The notes under the pieces were generated by a model. That model was not told where the DNA came from, did no database searches, and saw only the letters and a list, made by a program, of their open reading frames with translations. The position numbers and the translations under genes were made by a program. A stretch of 64,000 bases of DNA from positions 186,001-250,000 of the forward strand of contig NZ_CANLVF010000001.1 in the NCBI RefSeq assembly GCF_947494555.1. Reading direction: 5' to 3'. Shown here piece by piece: positions 17,324-25,343 of the stretch; the stretch's first letter is position 1, and each line of letters starts with the position of its first letter. Source of the DNA: an uncultured Roseibium sp. GTDB taxonomy: Bacteria; Pseudomonadota; Alphaproteobacteria; Rhizobiales; Stappiaceae.

Positions 17324-18199
17324 ATGCAGACGCGGTCACTCAGAAGTCTCGTGCATGTTGCGAGGATCGGCTCCTTTGCCAAAACGGCCGAGCAGCTCAA
17401 CATGACGCTGTCCGCGCTCTCCATGCAGATAAAATCGCTCGAATCTGAACTCGGCGTCGCCCTTTTCGATCGCTCCGTCCGCCCGCCGAGGTTGACGCCG
17501 ATCGGACGATCCATTGTGAACGAGGCAATCCCGCTCCTGCACCGCGAAGAAACCCTCCTGGAGATTTGCCGTCCCACCGGTTCTCTGGTCGGCCGGTTCA
17601 GGATAGGCTTCGTAACAACAGCAGCTGTGAGACTGCTACCTGCCTTTGTCCTGAACGCTCAGGAAAAAGCGCCGCTGGCCGCGTTCGAGTTTGAAACAGG
17701 CCTCTCCAGAATCCTGCAGGAGAAGGTTGCGAACGGCAAGATCGATGCCGCGGTCGTGACCGATGCTGACGGGCTTCCCGAAGCCCTGTCCGGCCGGATC
17801 ATCGGAGAAGAACCCTTCGTTTATGCCGCCTGTGAGGACATTCTGGACGAAGGTCTGAACGGTCTTTTGCAAAACCACACCTTCTTCCATTTCATGCCGG
17901 ATACCGGGATCGGGAAACTCATTGCCGCGGAAATGGCAACGCATGAGCGCCCCAGGGATGCCCGAACGGTTATGTTGGACAATCTGGAGGCGATCATGGA
18001 ATGCGTCACGGCCGGTCTCGGGTTTACCTTGCTTCCCGAACCTGACGTTCGGCGATACCGGTCCGAGGCTGTAAAAACTCTGCCTTCACCCAAACATTTG
18101 CGGCGGAAGCTGGTTCTGGCCACCGTGAGCAACGGCATTCTGGCGTCGCGCGAGAATGCCTTGGCTGACCTGTTAGGCGCCGGCCCTTTACCCGGGTGA
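17324..18199 (+). CDS. LysR family transcriptional regulator
   Basis: The 291-residue protein has the LysR N-terminal winged helix-turn-helix (LRSLVHVARIGSFAKTAEQLNMTLSALSMQIKSLESELGVALFDRS) and a periplasmic-binding-type effector domain from about residue 90 (GRFRIGFVTTAAVRLLPAFVL). It is transcribed away from the acyl-CoA dehydrogenase-fold gene and most likely controls it, with a CoA thioester or its free acid as possible effector. It ends 84 bases before the convergent galE stop. Confidence 0.9.
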   Translation: MQTRSLRSLVHVARIGSFAKTAEQLNMTLSALSMQIKSLESELGVALFDRSVRPPRLTPIGRSIVNEAIPLLHREETLLEICRPTGSLVGRFRIGFVTTAAVRLLPAFVLNAQEKAPLAAFEFETGLSRILQEKVANGKIDAAVVTDADGLPEALSGRIIGEEPFVYAACEDILDEGLNGLLQNHTFFHFMPDTGIGKLIAAEMATHERPRDARTVMLDNLEAIMECVTAGLGFTLLPEPDVRRYRSEAVKTLPSPKHLRRKLVLATVSNGILASRENALADLLGAGPLPG

Positions 18200-18283
18200 C
18201 ATTCGACGCGGGTCTGCAAAACCCATTATCGAACCGTCACTTGTGTTGAGCTCAGCCTGTAGTATCTGACGTTTTTGCAGGGA

Positions 18284-19315
18284 CTACGTGCTCGGCGCTT
18301 CGTATCCTCGTGGGTTCTTGCAAACCCAGTTCCATGTATCGCGGCACATGGCGTCCAGATCGCGTTCGGCTTTCCAATCCAGCAGCTCTTCGGCAAGTTC
18401 GGTATTTGCGTAACACTCTGCAACATCGCCGTCGCGGCGCGGGACAAAGGAAAAGCGGATCTCCTTGTTCGATGCGCGTTCAAAAGCTTTCACCATTTCA
18501 AGAACGCTGTATCCGTTTCCGGTTCCAAGATTTACTGCAAAACAATTTGATGTCGCGGATCCTGACGCCAGTACCTCATGAGCGCGCAAATGCCCCTCGA
18601 CGAGGTCGGTAACATGAATGTAGTCGCGCACGCCCGTTCCGTCCCGCGTCTCATAGTCATTGCCGAAAACGGAGAGCTGTTCGCGCCGGCCGTCGGCAAC
18701 CTGGGTGATGAACGGCATCAGGTTGTTCGGAATGCCGAGCGGATTTTCTCCGATCTGTCCGCTGTGGTGCGCGCCAACCGGGTTGAAGTATCGCAGGATG
18801 CCGAAACGCCACTTTGGATCGCTGGCGGCAACGTCGCGAAGCATTTCCTCGATCATCAGTTTCGTGCGCCCATACGGATTGACGGCACTGGTCGGGTGAT
18901 CCTCCGTCAGCGGCAGATACTGAGGCTCGCCATACACGGTGGCCGATGATGAAAAAATCATCTGTTTGACGCCGCAATTGGCCATGGCTGAGAGGAGCCT
19001 GTGGGTGCCGACCACGTTGTTTTCATAGTATGCAAGCGGTATTTGCGTCGACTCGCCGACGGCCTTCAAACCCGCGAAATGAACGACCGCCTCGCAGCTA
19101 TAGGCCTTAAGTATTCTTTCAAGATTATCCTGGTCTCTGATGTCAGCAATTTCGCATTGGATTTTTTGACCGGTAATCGCTTCGATACGCTCAAGGCTCA
19201 CACGGTTTGCATTGGATAAATTATCAACAACAACAATATCATAGCCAGCCTGCAGGAAAGCGACGCAGCAATGCGATCCAATATAGCCGGCACCGCCGGT
19301 GATGAGTACTGTCAT
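18284..19315 (-). CDS. galE: UDP-glucose 4-epimerase
   Basis: The 343-residue protein is a short-chain dehydrogenase/epimerase. It has the NAD-binding GGAGYIGSH at residues 7-15, VDNLSNA, HFAGLKAVGES, SSSATVYGEPQYLPLTE and the catalytic YxxxK in NPYGRTKLMIEE. It interconverts UDP-glucose and UDP-galactose in the cytoplasm and supplies galactosyl donors for surface polysaccharides such as the cluster at the start of this window; it also draws on the same glucose-1-phosphate pool as the glg operon. The length is normal for GalE and the ATG is clear. The gene stands alone, and its promoter should lie in the AT-rich 19316-19574 gap. Confidence 0.95.
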   Translation of the reverse strand: MTVLITGGAGYIGSHCCVAFLQAGYDIVVVDNLSNANRVSLERIEAITGQKIQCEIADIRDQDNLERILKAYSCEAVVHFAGLKAVGESTQIPLAYYENNVVGTHRLLSAMANCGVKQMIFSSSATVYGEPQYLPLTEDHPTSAVNPYGRTKLMIEEMLRDVAASDPKWRFGILRYFNPVGAHHSGQIGENPLGIPNNLMPFITQVADGRREQLSVFGNDYETRDGTGVRDYIHVTDLVEGHLRAHEVLASGSATSNCFAVNLGTGNGYSVLEMVKAFERASNKEIRFSFVPRRDGDVAECYANTELAEELLDWKAERDLDAMCRDTWNWVCKNPRGYEAPST

Positions 19316-19574
19316 TAAGACCCCCGTATCGTCAGTGAATCAACTGTACACAGAAAAACTGATATCTGAGTTTTAATTTCGTACCTTTGTCTAAAATGTG
19401 ACGATTAAATATTTAATTATTTTGAGTTTATACTTAAATTTGTCACTTATTTCTGTGATGCCACTGCTTTGCATCGGTAGGCCGTTCAGGCGCCGACTGA
19501 AGCCGGATCCTGATGTTCAATCTTCCAGGTCCAGCTGCCGCGCGGGTCATTCCCGGTCAGGCCAGCGAACCTTG
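19316..19574. promoter_or_regulatory. AT-rich intergenic region upstream of galE
   Basis: This 259-base gap lies between the galE start and the 3' end of the next lysR gene, both on the minus strand. About 19330-19460 is markedly AT-rich and should hold the galE promoter. No gene, repeat or strong hairpin is visible. Confidence 0.4.
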
Positions 19575-20474
19575 TCACGCCGCGCCAAGCGGCCAGCTTT
19601 CGATTGCTTCTGACAGCCGGTCGAGGACTTGAGGAGACGTTTCCTGTCGATGAACAAGATGCCAGTTGAACAGGATCGGCTCTGCGGCGAGTTCCAGGAC
19701 TGCGAGGTTTTGTGCGTGGGCAGACATCGCAACGCAAAGGCTTGGAAGAATGGAGGCTCCGCGGCCATCAGACACCATCCGGCAAATGAGTTCCGTCGAT
19801 TCAATCTTGACTGCCTTCCCGGGAAATGACTTGCCGCGATTGAAAAACCGGTCGTATTCCCATCCGGGTTCCGGACGCAGATCGTATGTCAGGAAGGGCA
19901 GTGAAGAGAAGTTGAACGGTTGTGCCAAATCATGCGCCGTCGACCCATCACCTGGAGGAAAGATCGCGACGAGCCGGTCCTTGGCAACTGCGAGGGATGC
20001 CAGCACGGACTGACCAGGGTCTCCCGGAACGAGTGCAATGTCGGCGATGCCCTCCGAAATAGCGCTGCCTACGCCTTCGCTTGTTATTCTCATGATTTGA
20101 ATGGAATGGTCGGGAAGAGCGGTCTGGCAAACATCGATCAGGCGAGATGACAGCTCGGGAGCGTCGAAGTGGCTCAATGCCAGGGTGAGTTGTCTGGTAT
20201 TGCGCTTTCCCTGCCAGATCGCGTCGCTTTCAGCTTGTCTGAGTGCGGGCAACGCGGAACCAGCTGCGCTGGCAATGGTTTGTCCCGCCTCTGTCAAAAC
20301 AAGCGTGCGGCCATGTTTTCGTGCCAGAGAAACACCAAGTCGCCTTTCGGCTTCGCGCAAACGCTGCGTGGCTGCGGATTGCGTTACGCCGAGCGATGAA
20401 GCGGCTGCGGAGAGCGTTCCCTGATCCTTTAATGCCGCCACCATGGACCAGTGCGCCATATCCAGAAGATGCAT
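19575..20474 (-). CDS. LysR family transcriptional regulator
   Basis: The 299-residue protein has a LysR helix-turn-helix (MVAALKDQGTLSAAASSLGVTQSAATQRLREAERRLGVSLARK) and an effector-binding domain from about residue 90. It starts at ATG 20474 and diverges from the Fe/2-oxoglutarate enzyme gene at 20574 across 99 bases that include several T tracts. This layout points to regulation of that enzyme. The inducer is unknown; if the enzyme acts on a free amino acid, an amino acid is a reasonable guess. Confidence 0.88.
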   Translation of the reverse strand: MHLLDMAHWSMVAALKDQGTLSAAASSLGVTQSAATQRLREAERRLGVSLARKHGRTLVLTEAGQTIASAAGSALPALRQAESDAIWQGKRNTRQLTLALSHFDAPELSSRLIDVCQTALPDHSIQIMRITSEGVGSAISEGIADIALVPGDPGQSVLASLAVAKDRLVAIFPPGDGSTAHDLAQPFNFSSLPFLTYDLRPEPGWEYDRFFNRGKSFPGKAVKIESTELICRMVSDGRGASILPSLCVAMSAHAQNLAVLELAAEPILFNWHLVHRQETSPQVLDRLSEAIESWPLGAA

Positions 20475-20573
20475 TAGTCTGTCTAATGTTTTTTTATCGA
20501 AATCCTATTTTACGCTTCGTTTTTTTAATGTCATCCATTTTCAGCTCTGATTTTTTTAACGGGGGTGACTCCA

Positions 20574-21440
20574 ATGAGGCATGATTACGAAACGGCCGCC
20601 CTTGCCGCGCTCGCTTGCGTCGATCTGGACAGGTGGCCGATCCATGAACCCGAAAGTGCTGCCTATCGGACCAGACTGGACCAAGTTCGCGAAGCATTGC
20701 ACGACGTCGGGTGCGCGCGGGTCGACGGCTTCATCCGGAAAGATTACAGAGAAGCGTTCGACGACGAGGTGAATGGGGTTGCGCCAACGGCGCATTTTTC
20801 AACCTCGTCGATCAATCCTTACTTCACCCCTGATGATCTGTCCTTGCCGGCGAGCCATCCGCGTCGCCGCTATTCGGAAAACACCAACGGTTTCGTGGCC
20901 ATGGACCGTTTCCCGAAAGGCGGCCTGTGCCTGTCTCTTTATAGAAACGTCGCGTTGCAACACTTCATCACGGACTGTCTGGAGGAGGAAAAGCTTTTTA
21001 CCTTCGATGACCCCCTGGCAGGCGTTGTCGTCAATGTCATGAAGGAAGGACAGCAGCTCGCCTGGCACTACGATACCAACGAGTTCATCGTCAGCCTTCT
21101 GACGCGCAAGCCGGAGAAGGGCGGTGCCTTCGAGTATGTCCCGGATCTGCGCCGGCCCGGCGACGAGTGCTATGACGACGTGGAACGCGTTCTGGATGGA
21201 CGCAGCGATCGCGTCCGCAGTCTCGCCCTGGAACTGGGGGACCTGCAGATCTTCAAGGGACGGTTTTCGCTCCACAGGGTCGTCAAGGGAGAGGACGAGC
21301 GCCATACTGTGATCTTTGGCTATGCAAAGGAACCGGGCTTTATCGGTCGCGTTGAACGCACCAGAAAAGTGCATAACCGCGTCACCCAGGCCCATATCGA
21401 TGCCGAAAAGCGGGTGCGTAACGACGGACTGGCAGATTAA
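20574..21440 (+). CDS. Fe(II)/2-oxoglutarate oxygenase, HalD/BesD-like, HxD type
   Basis: The 288-residue protein resembles the HalD/BesD/ArpA group of Fe/2OG enzymes that act on free amino acids. The iron facial triad is visible as H165-x-D167 (AWHYDTNEF) with distal H234 (FSLHRVV); R243 (DERHTVIFGY) is the likely 2-oxoglutarate anchor. Halogenases of this group have Gly in place of the Asp to make room for chloride, so the HxD here predicts hydroxylation or desaturation rather than chlorination. The ATG at 20574 follows CGGGGGTG; the GTG at 20565 lies inside that ribosome site. It diverges from a LysR gene and has no biosynthetic neighbours. Confidence 0.8.
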   Translation: MRHDYETAALAALACVDLDRWPIHEPESAAYRTRLDQVREALHDVGCARVDGFIRKDYREAFDDEVNGVAPTAHFSTSSINPYFTPDDLSLPASHPRRRYSENTNGFVAMDRFPKGGLCLSLYRNVALQHFITDCLEEEKLFTFDDPLAGVVVNVMKEGQQLAWHYDTNEFIVSLLTRKPEKGGAFEYVPDLRRPGDECYDDVERVLDGRSDRVRSLALELGDLQIFKGRFSLHRVVKGEDERHTVIFGYAKEPGFIGRVERTRKVHNRVTQAHIDAEKRVRNDGLAD

Positions 21441-21516
21441 GTGGGCAAAATTTTCGTGACGATCCTAAGCCAGCGCCGATTGGGTGACAGACGTTTGACC
21501 GTCTTCTAAACGACTG

Positions 21517-21546
21517 CTGCCGGAATCGGTTTCCCGGTTCCGGCAG
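21517..21546. terminator. Strong hairpin between convergent genes
   Basis: A 13-bp stem (21517-21529 with 21534-21546, one G-T pair) closes a TTTC tetraloop. It lies between the stop of the 2OG enzyme and the stop of the convergent small secreted protein, as expected for a shared terminator. The flanking T tract is poor on both sides, with a T7 run only at 21569-21575. Confidence 0.55.
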
Positions 21547-21576
21547 ATCAGTCGACGGTATTTGTCGCTTTTTTTG

Positions 21577-21876
21577 TTATGGGTTTACCACGACATAGAC
21601 CGTCGTTCCGTCTTGCGTGACGGCCTGGTAGTAGACGCCGCCGCAATTGTAGTAGGCGTTGTATGGTGTGCAGCCTGAGATGTTGTGGCGGCGATTTACA
21701 CGGCGGGAAGTTCTGCGGGCCGTGCGCCGGGCGGCATTCTGCGAAGCGGTCTGGGCATTTGCGTCAGCGACCTTGAACGACAGGGAACCCGTCGATTGCG
21801 GCGCGTGAAAATCCACGTTTCCAACATAGCCAACTGAAAATGCAGCGGCGGCGAGTGTGAGTACTTTGATGTTCAT
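21577..21876 (-). CDS. Small secreted Arg-rich protein, copy 1
   Basis: The 99-residue protein has an N-terminal hydrophobic signal-like segment (MNIKVLTLAAAAFSVGYVG). A strongly basic block, NAARRTARRTSRRVNRRH, spans about residues 47-64. The C-terminal part is Tyr- and Cys-containing (CTPYNAYYNCGGVYYQAV) and may form a disulfide. It shares the signal region and the whole ANAQTASQNAARRT...RRVNRRH block with its neighbour at 21972. I do not recognise a function; an exported cationic protein that binds the envelope, anionic polysaccharide or nucleic acid would fit the composition. Confidence 0.72.
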   Translation of the reverse strand: MNIKVLTLAAAAFSVGYVGNVDFHAPQSTGSLSFKVADANAQTASQNAARRTARRTSRRVNRRHNISGCTPYNAYYNCGGVYYQAVTQDGTTVYVVVNP

Positions 21877-21971
21877 TTTTTTGTCCTGGGAGATGTGTGC
21901 CGCGATTGTGAATTCTCGGTTTTTCGCGGCGGAGTGAGATTTGGTGTCGCTTCGGGGAAAACCGGTCGAGA

Positions 21972-22196
21972 TCAGTTTTCTTCGTAGGCGTTTTCAGCTG
22001 CCTCATGGCGGCGGTTAACGCGCCTGGACGTGCGGCGGGATGTCCGGCGCGCTGCGTTTTGCGATGCGGTTTGCGCATTGGCTTCGCTCATCTGAAGCGT
22101 AAGCGGTCCACCTGTGGCGATGGAGTCCATGTTGATGTCGCTGACGTAACCGATCGAAAAGGCGATCGCTGCGAGGGTGAGTGCTTTCAATTTCAT
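21972..22196 (-). CDS. Small secreted Arg-rich protein, copy 2
   Basis: The 74-residue paralogue of the preceding product starts MKLKALTLAAIAFSIGYVS and carries the same ANAQTASQNAARRTSRRTSRR block, ending in an acidic tail (EAAENAYEEN) instead of the Tyr/Cys region. The ATG at 22196 has an excellent site (GGAGCAGGA). A longer in-frame start at 22322 adds 42 residues before the signal and was rejected. The two genes lie 95 bases apart in the same direction and probably arose by tandem duplication. Confidence 0.72.
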   Translation of the reverse strand: MKLKALTLAAIAFSIGYVSDINMDSIATGGPLTLQMSEANAQTASQNAARRTSRRTSRRVNRRHEAAENAYEEN

Positions 22197-22524
22197 ATTC
22201 CTGCTCCTTGGCTGTTCAACCGCCCCCCAAAAGGGCAGTTCGTTTGTTGACAAGCGGAATATGGTTGAAGAGCGAAGCAGCTTCTTTAGCCGTCTGGCCA
22301 TGTGTTTGATCGTTCTGGCCAAAGTGCACGCCGTGGCTCAAAATGCGTGGGAAACGCGCGGGCGCTACCTCCACGCAACGTCAAAAGGTTAATTCTTTCA
22401 GGCCTTTGAAACGCGACTATGGATCGTGATCTGCTCGGCGTCGTGTTGACCAAAGTGCAAACGAACAAAGGCTCCCGGCAGCTGCCGGGAGCCTTTGTTC
22501 GACTTTGATACGGTCAGTCCGGAG
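22197..22524. other. Intergenic region with a 40-bp palindrome
   Basis: This 328-base gap lies between two minus-strand genes. Its left end holds the promoter and leader of the small Arg-rich protein gene, including CCCCCCAAAAGGGCAG at 22223-22238. A near copy of that motif lies at 24166-24179, upstream of another minus-strand gene. The right end holds the terminator palindrome listed separately. No gene is supported; the open frames here lack ribosome sites. Confidence 0.5.
22462..22501. terminator. Perfect 40-bp palindrome, terminator-like
   Basis: Positions 22462-22501 are perfectly self-complementary around the centre 22481/22482 (left half CGAACAAAGGCTCCCGGCAG). The A/T-flanked GC core (AAAGGCTCCC / GGGAGCCTTT) is typical of a factor-independent bidirectional terminator. 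It lies 23 bases beyond the stop of the membrane-fusion protein gene (minus strand), which it most likely terminates. Confidence 0.7.
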
Positions 22525-23739
22525 TCAGTGGCCGGAGCCTGCCAGACCGATACCGGATGCCAGACCAAGCCAGGCCCTGATGCGCAAGCCGACTGCCTTG
22601 ATGATGCCCAGGGCCTCGATCACGTGGGCCGTTACACTACCTTCAAGGGGACCTTTCAGGTGTGTCGTGTAGGTCTTGACTAGGCAGCCGCTGCCCGGGA
22701 CGAGAAGTTCCTGGTGCTCCGGGTGGACAAGGTCGAGGTGTGCCACGATCTGTCCGCGCTTGACCCGTTCCGCCGGTTCCATCAAACGATTGGTCGGTGC
22801 CATTTGACCGGAAGCAATCGGTTCCTGGATCCGCGTTATCCGTGCGGGTAAAACCGTATTGGTCATCGCAATGTTGAAATTGCTTTCGCAGGCAATTTCC
22901 GCGGCCATGCCTTCATAAAGCTCAGTGCGGGAAACCTGCGAGAAGCCGGCGACGATCCGACCCTTTTCCTTCGATTTGCGATCCGGAACAATCATCATGG
23001 CGGGGCTGATAGCGGCCTGGGCCGCACGAGCACCGACACTCAGGGTCAGCTGTTCGACGGGGCCATCGACGAAACTGTGTACGCGAGTCTTAGCCAATTC
23101 CACCTCGGCCTGCTTCAGGGATGCCTTTGCGCTTTCAAGCTGTGCCGGCAGGATACTGTTCGCCTGGATCCGCGCCGTGCCCAACTTGCTTTCGGCCGCG
23201 TCCACTTCCGCTTTGCGGGTGTCGCGCTGCGACGTCGCCCGCTCCATCTGGCTGTGCTGGTAAGCTGCCGACCCGCGCGCCTGAAGTTCGTGGTGATCGG
23301 CCAGGGTCAGTTCGGCCTGTTTGAGCGCCGATTGTGCTGCAGCGAGCGATGCCTGTGCAGTCTCAACGTCCATATGCGCTGCGACGATTGCGGCCTCCAC
23401 TTCTTCCACCTTGCGGCGGCTGTATTCCACTTTTGCAATCTCCGCGCTGTTTTCAATGGAAAAGAGCGGATCCCCGGTCTTCACATGATCTCCACCCTTC
23501 ACGAAGACCTCGGTGACCGTGCCGCCTGTTTCGGCGACAACCGGGACCGTGCGGTAGGGAACCAGGCCGGTATAGGATTTGGGGTAATAGTAGAAGACCG
23601 CAAAAAAGACGATCAGCGCGAGGACGAACCACAGGAACAGGGCCCGGTGGACGTTGTAGAGCGTGACGGGCAGACCACGCCAGCGAAGATACATGACCCG
23701 CAAAACGAACGGGAATGACGTGACAAGAATCTCGATCAT
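22525..23739 (-). CDS. HlyD/EmrA-type membrane fusion protein
   Basis: The 404-residue protein has one N-terminal membrane segment (LFLWFVLALIVFFAVFYYY, about residues 34-52). A biotinyl-lipoyl half-motif follows (VPVVAETGGTVTEVFVKGGDHVKTGDPLFSI), then a long coiled-coil hairpin, about residues 100-215, rich in A, E, K and Q, then the second lipoyl half and a beta-barrel (GRIVAGFSQVSRTELYEGM). Such proteins bridge an inner-membrane pump and an outer-membrane channel. The only partner here is the small membrane protein translated just before it, with an ATGA overlap; no pump gene is adjacent. The arrangement recalls YibH/YiaV-type pairs. Confidence 0.85.
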   Translation of the reverse strand: MIEILVTSFPFVLRVMYLRWRGLPVTLYNVHRALFLWFVLALIVFFAVFYYYPKSYTGLVPYRTVPVVAETGGTVTEVFVKGGDHVKTGDPLFSIENSAEIAKVEYSRRKVEEVEAAIVAAHMDVETAQASLAAAQSALKQAELTLADHHELQARGSAAYQHSQMERATSQRDTRKAEVDAAESKLGTARIQANSILPAQLESAKASLKQAEVELAKTRVHSFVDGPVEQLTLSVGARAAQAAISPAMMIVPDRKSKEKGRIVAGFSQVSRTELYEGMAAEIACESNFNIAMTNTVLPARITRIQEPIASGQMAPTNRLMEPAERVKRGQIVAHLDLVHPEHQELLVPGSGCLVKTYTTHLKGPLEGSVTAHVIEALGIIKAVGLRIRAWLGLASGIGLAGSGH

Positions 23740-24131
23740 TTTGCTGTCTCCTCGGTGCCGGTTTCAGCTTCCTCGGGACGCAACCACAGCATGACGTCGC
23801 GTGCGATCGCGGTCAGGATGAGGGTTGCGGGAAGCAGGATGCTGAAATGATCGAGCGCCGGCATGATTTCGTAGGCAAGGGCAACCGTCAGCATGGTCGG
23901 GATGGTTGTGCGCAGCGGCGTGCCTTTGGCGCGATGCTCCGCGTAGTGATCGAACTGCGAATAAAGGTGTATCAGCAGAAAGATGGCGAGCAGGAAGATG
24001 ATCAGTCCAACCCAGGTGTAGGTGTCGGCTTCTCCCGGCGGCACCCACCATCTGGGTTCACCGCTAGCGGCAGCGGCCGATGTTGTCATTGCGCCGAGAG
24101 CAAGAAGCACCGGCAATACGAGCTTTTTCAC
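23736..24131 (-). CDS. Small inner-membrane protein coupled to the membrane fusion protein
   Basis: The 131-residue product begins at GTG 24131, preceded by AAGGA. It has an N-terminal signal-like segment (LVLPVLLALGAMTTSAAAA) followed by WWVPPGEADTYTW and two further hydrophobic segments (VGLIIFLLAIFLLIHLYSQF and a region around IPTMLTVALAYEIMPALDHFSILLPATLILTAIA). A longer in-frame start at 24344 lies upstream of the ribosome site and was rejected. Its stop overlaps the ATG of the HlyD-type gene, so the two are translated together and probably form a complex. I cannot assign a family with certainty. Confidence 0.68.
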   Translation of the reverse strand: MKKLVLPVLLALGAMTTSAAAASGEPRWWVPPGEADTYTWVGLIIFLLAIFLLIHLYSQFDHYAEHRAKGTPLRTTIPTMLTVALAYEIMPALDHFSILLPATLILTAIARDVMLWLRPEEAETGTEETAK

Positions 24132-24325
24132 GATATGTGTCCTTTGCTTATTCGGTAAAAAGCCACCCCCCAAGGGCAGCATGTTCCGTTCACGTGGCTC
24201 AGATGGTGAAAAGTCGTGGGGCGGTCTTTTGAGCTCTGGCCACGTGTTTCCTTTTTCTGGACAATCAGGCAGCATCGCCTGACCGGAAAGGCGGCTAGGA
24301 CAAACGGGAAGGGTGTTTCGGTACG

Positions 24326-25333
24326 ATGCCGAAGTTAAACGCATACCGGCTCAAACATGTGGCCCGCGTCTATTCACAAGAGCCCGGAAAGCCGAGACCT
24401 TTCGAGGGCCTTTTGACCGATCTCGGGATCGACCCGGCCATCCTGACCGACGCGGAAGCGAGGATCGAGCTTTCGGCAGAGGCCGCAGTTGTCACCCTTG
24501 CTTGCGACGCGCTTGGAGATCAAACTTTTGCAGCACGAACCGGTCTTGCGACACCGGGAGCAAAAACGCTTCTTGCCTATCTTGCCAATGCCAGTGCGAC
24601 AGTCGGGCAAGTGCTTGAATTTGCGCAAAAATACTATGCGCTCGAAGACCCGCACCTGACGTTCAAGCTGGTCAATGCGGACGCGGGGCCGATTGTCGCG
24701 CTTGAAACCGCCGTGCTTTCCGGGCACCAGGCTCCGCGTCACCGTGAGCTTCTGGTCTTCGGTATGTACAAAAGGATCACCCAGATCGCCGGCCCGGATT
24801 TTGGTCCTTTGAAGATCTATCTGGAAAGCGGTGATGCAGACCATTGCAGCAAACTGTCGGAGTATGTGGACAGCGATGTCATTCGCGGCCAATCCATAAG
24901 CGGCGTGCAGTTGCCTGCGGGTGGCCTTCAATACCCGATCCCAACCTTCGATTCTGCGTTGCTCGATCACCTGCGGGCGCACGGGGATGCACGGTTGGAG
25001 CAGATACCGAAGGAAAGTCTGAGCCTTTCGGAAAAGGTCGTCGCGTTGTTGCGCCAGCAGTTGCCCGGACATTTGGCGAGTGGAGACGAAGTCGCCGAGC
25101 AGCTTTTCATGACCCGTCGCACGCTCACACGCCGCCTGGGAGCTGAAGGAACAAGCTACAAGTCGTTGGCCGAGGCTGCCAGGTGCGACATCGCCAAAAG
25201 TTTATTGAAGGGCGAGAGCAGCATTGCTCAAGTCGCCTTTCTGCTCGATTTCTCAGATCAGGCGTCATTCTCGGTCGCCTTCAAGCGCTGGACAGGAACC
25301 ACACCGGCACAGTTCAAACGCGCCAGCATGTGA
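24326..25333 (+). CDS. AraC family transcriptional regulator
   Basis: The 335-residue protein has an N-terminal ligand-sensing domain of the OruR/ArgR-like AraC subgroup (about residues 15-200) and a C-terminal double helix-turn-helix (LASGDEVAEQLFMTRRTLTRRLGAEGTSYKSL, then SIAQVAFLLDFSDQASFSVAFKRWTGTTPAQFK). It diverges from the small membrane protein gene over 194 bases, so it probably controls that envelope pair. The effector is unknown. Confidence 0.88.
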   Translation: MPKLNAYRLKHVARVYSQEPGKPRPFEGLLTDLGIDPAILTDAEARIELSAEAAVVTLACDALGDQTFAARTGLATPGAKTLLAYLANASATVGQVLEFAQKYYALEDPHLTFKLVNADAGPIVALETAVLSGHQAPRHRELLVFGMYKRITQIAGPDFGPLKIYLESGDADHCSKLSEYVDSDVIRGQSISGVQLPAGGLQYPIPTFDSALLDHLRAHGDARLEQIPKESLSLSEKVVALLRQQLPGHLASGDEVAEQLFMTRRTLTRRLGAEGTSYKSLAEAARCDIAKSLLKGESSIAQVAFLLDFSDQASFSVAFKRWTGTTPAQFKRASM

Positions 25334-25343
25334 CCGTGAGCTT

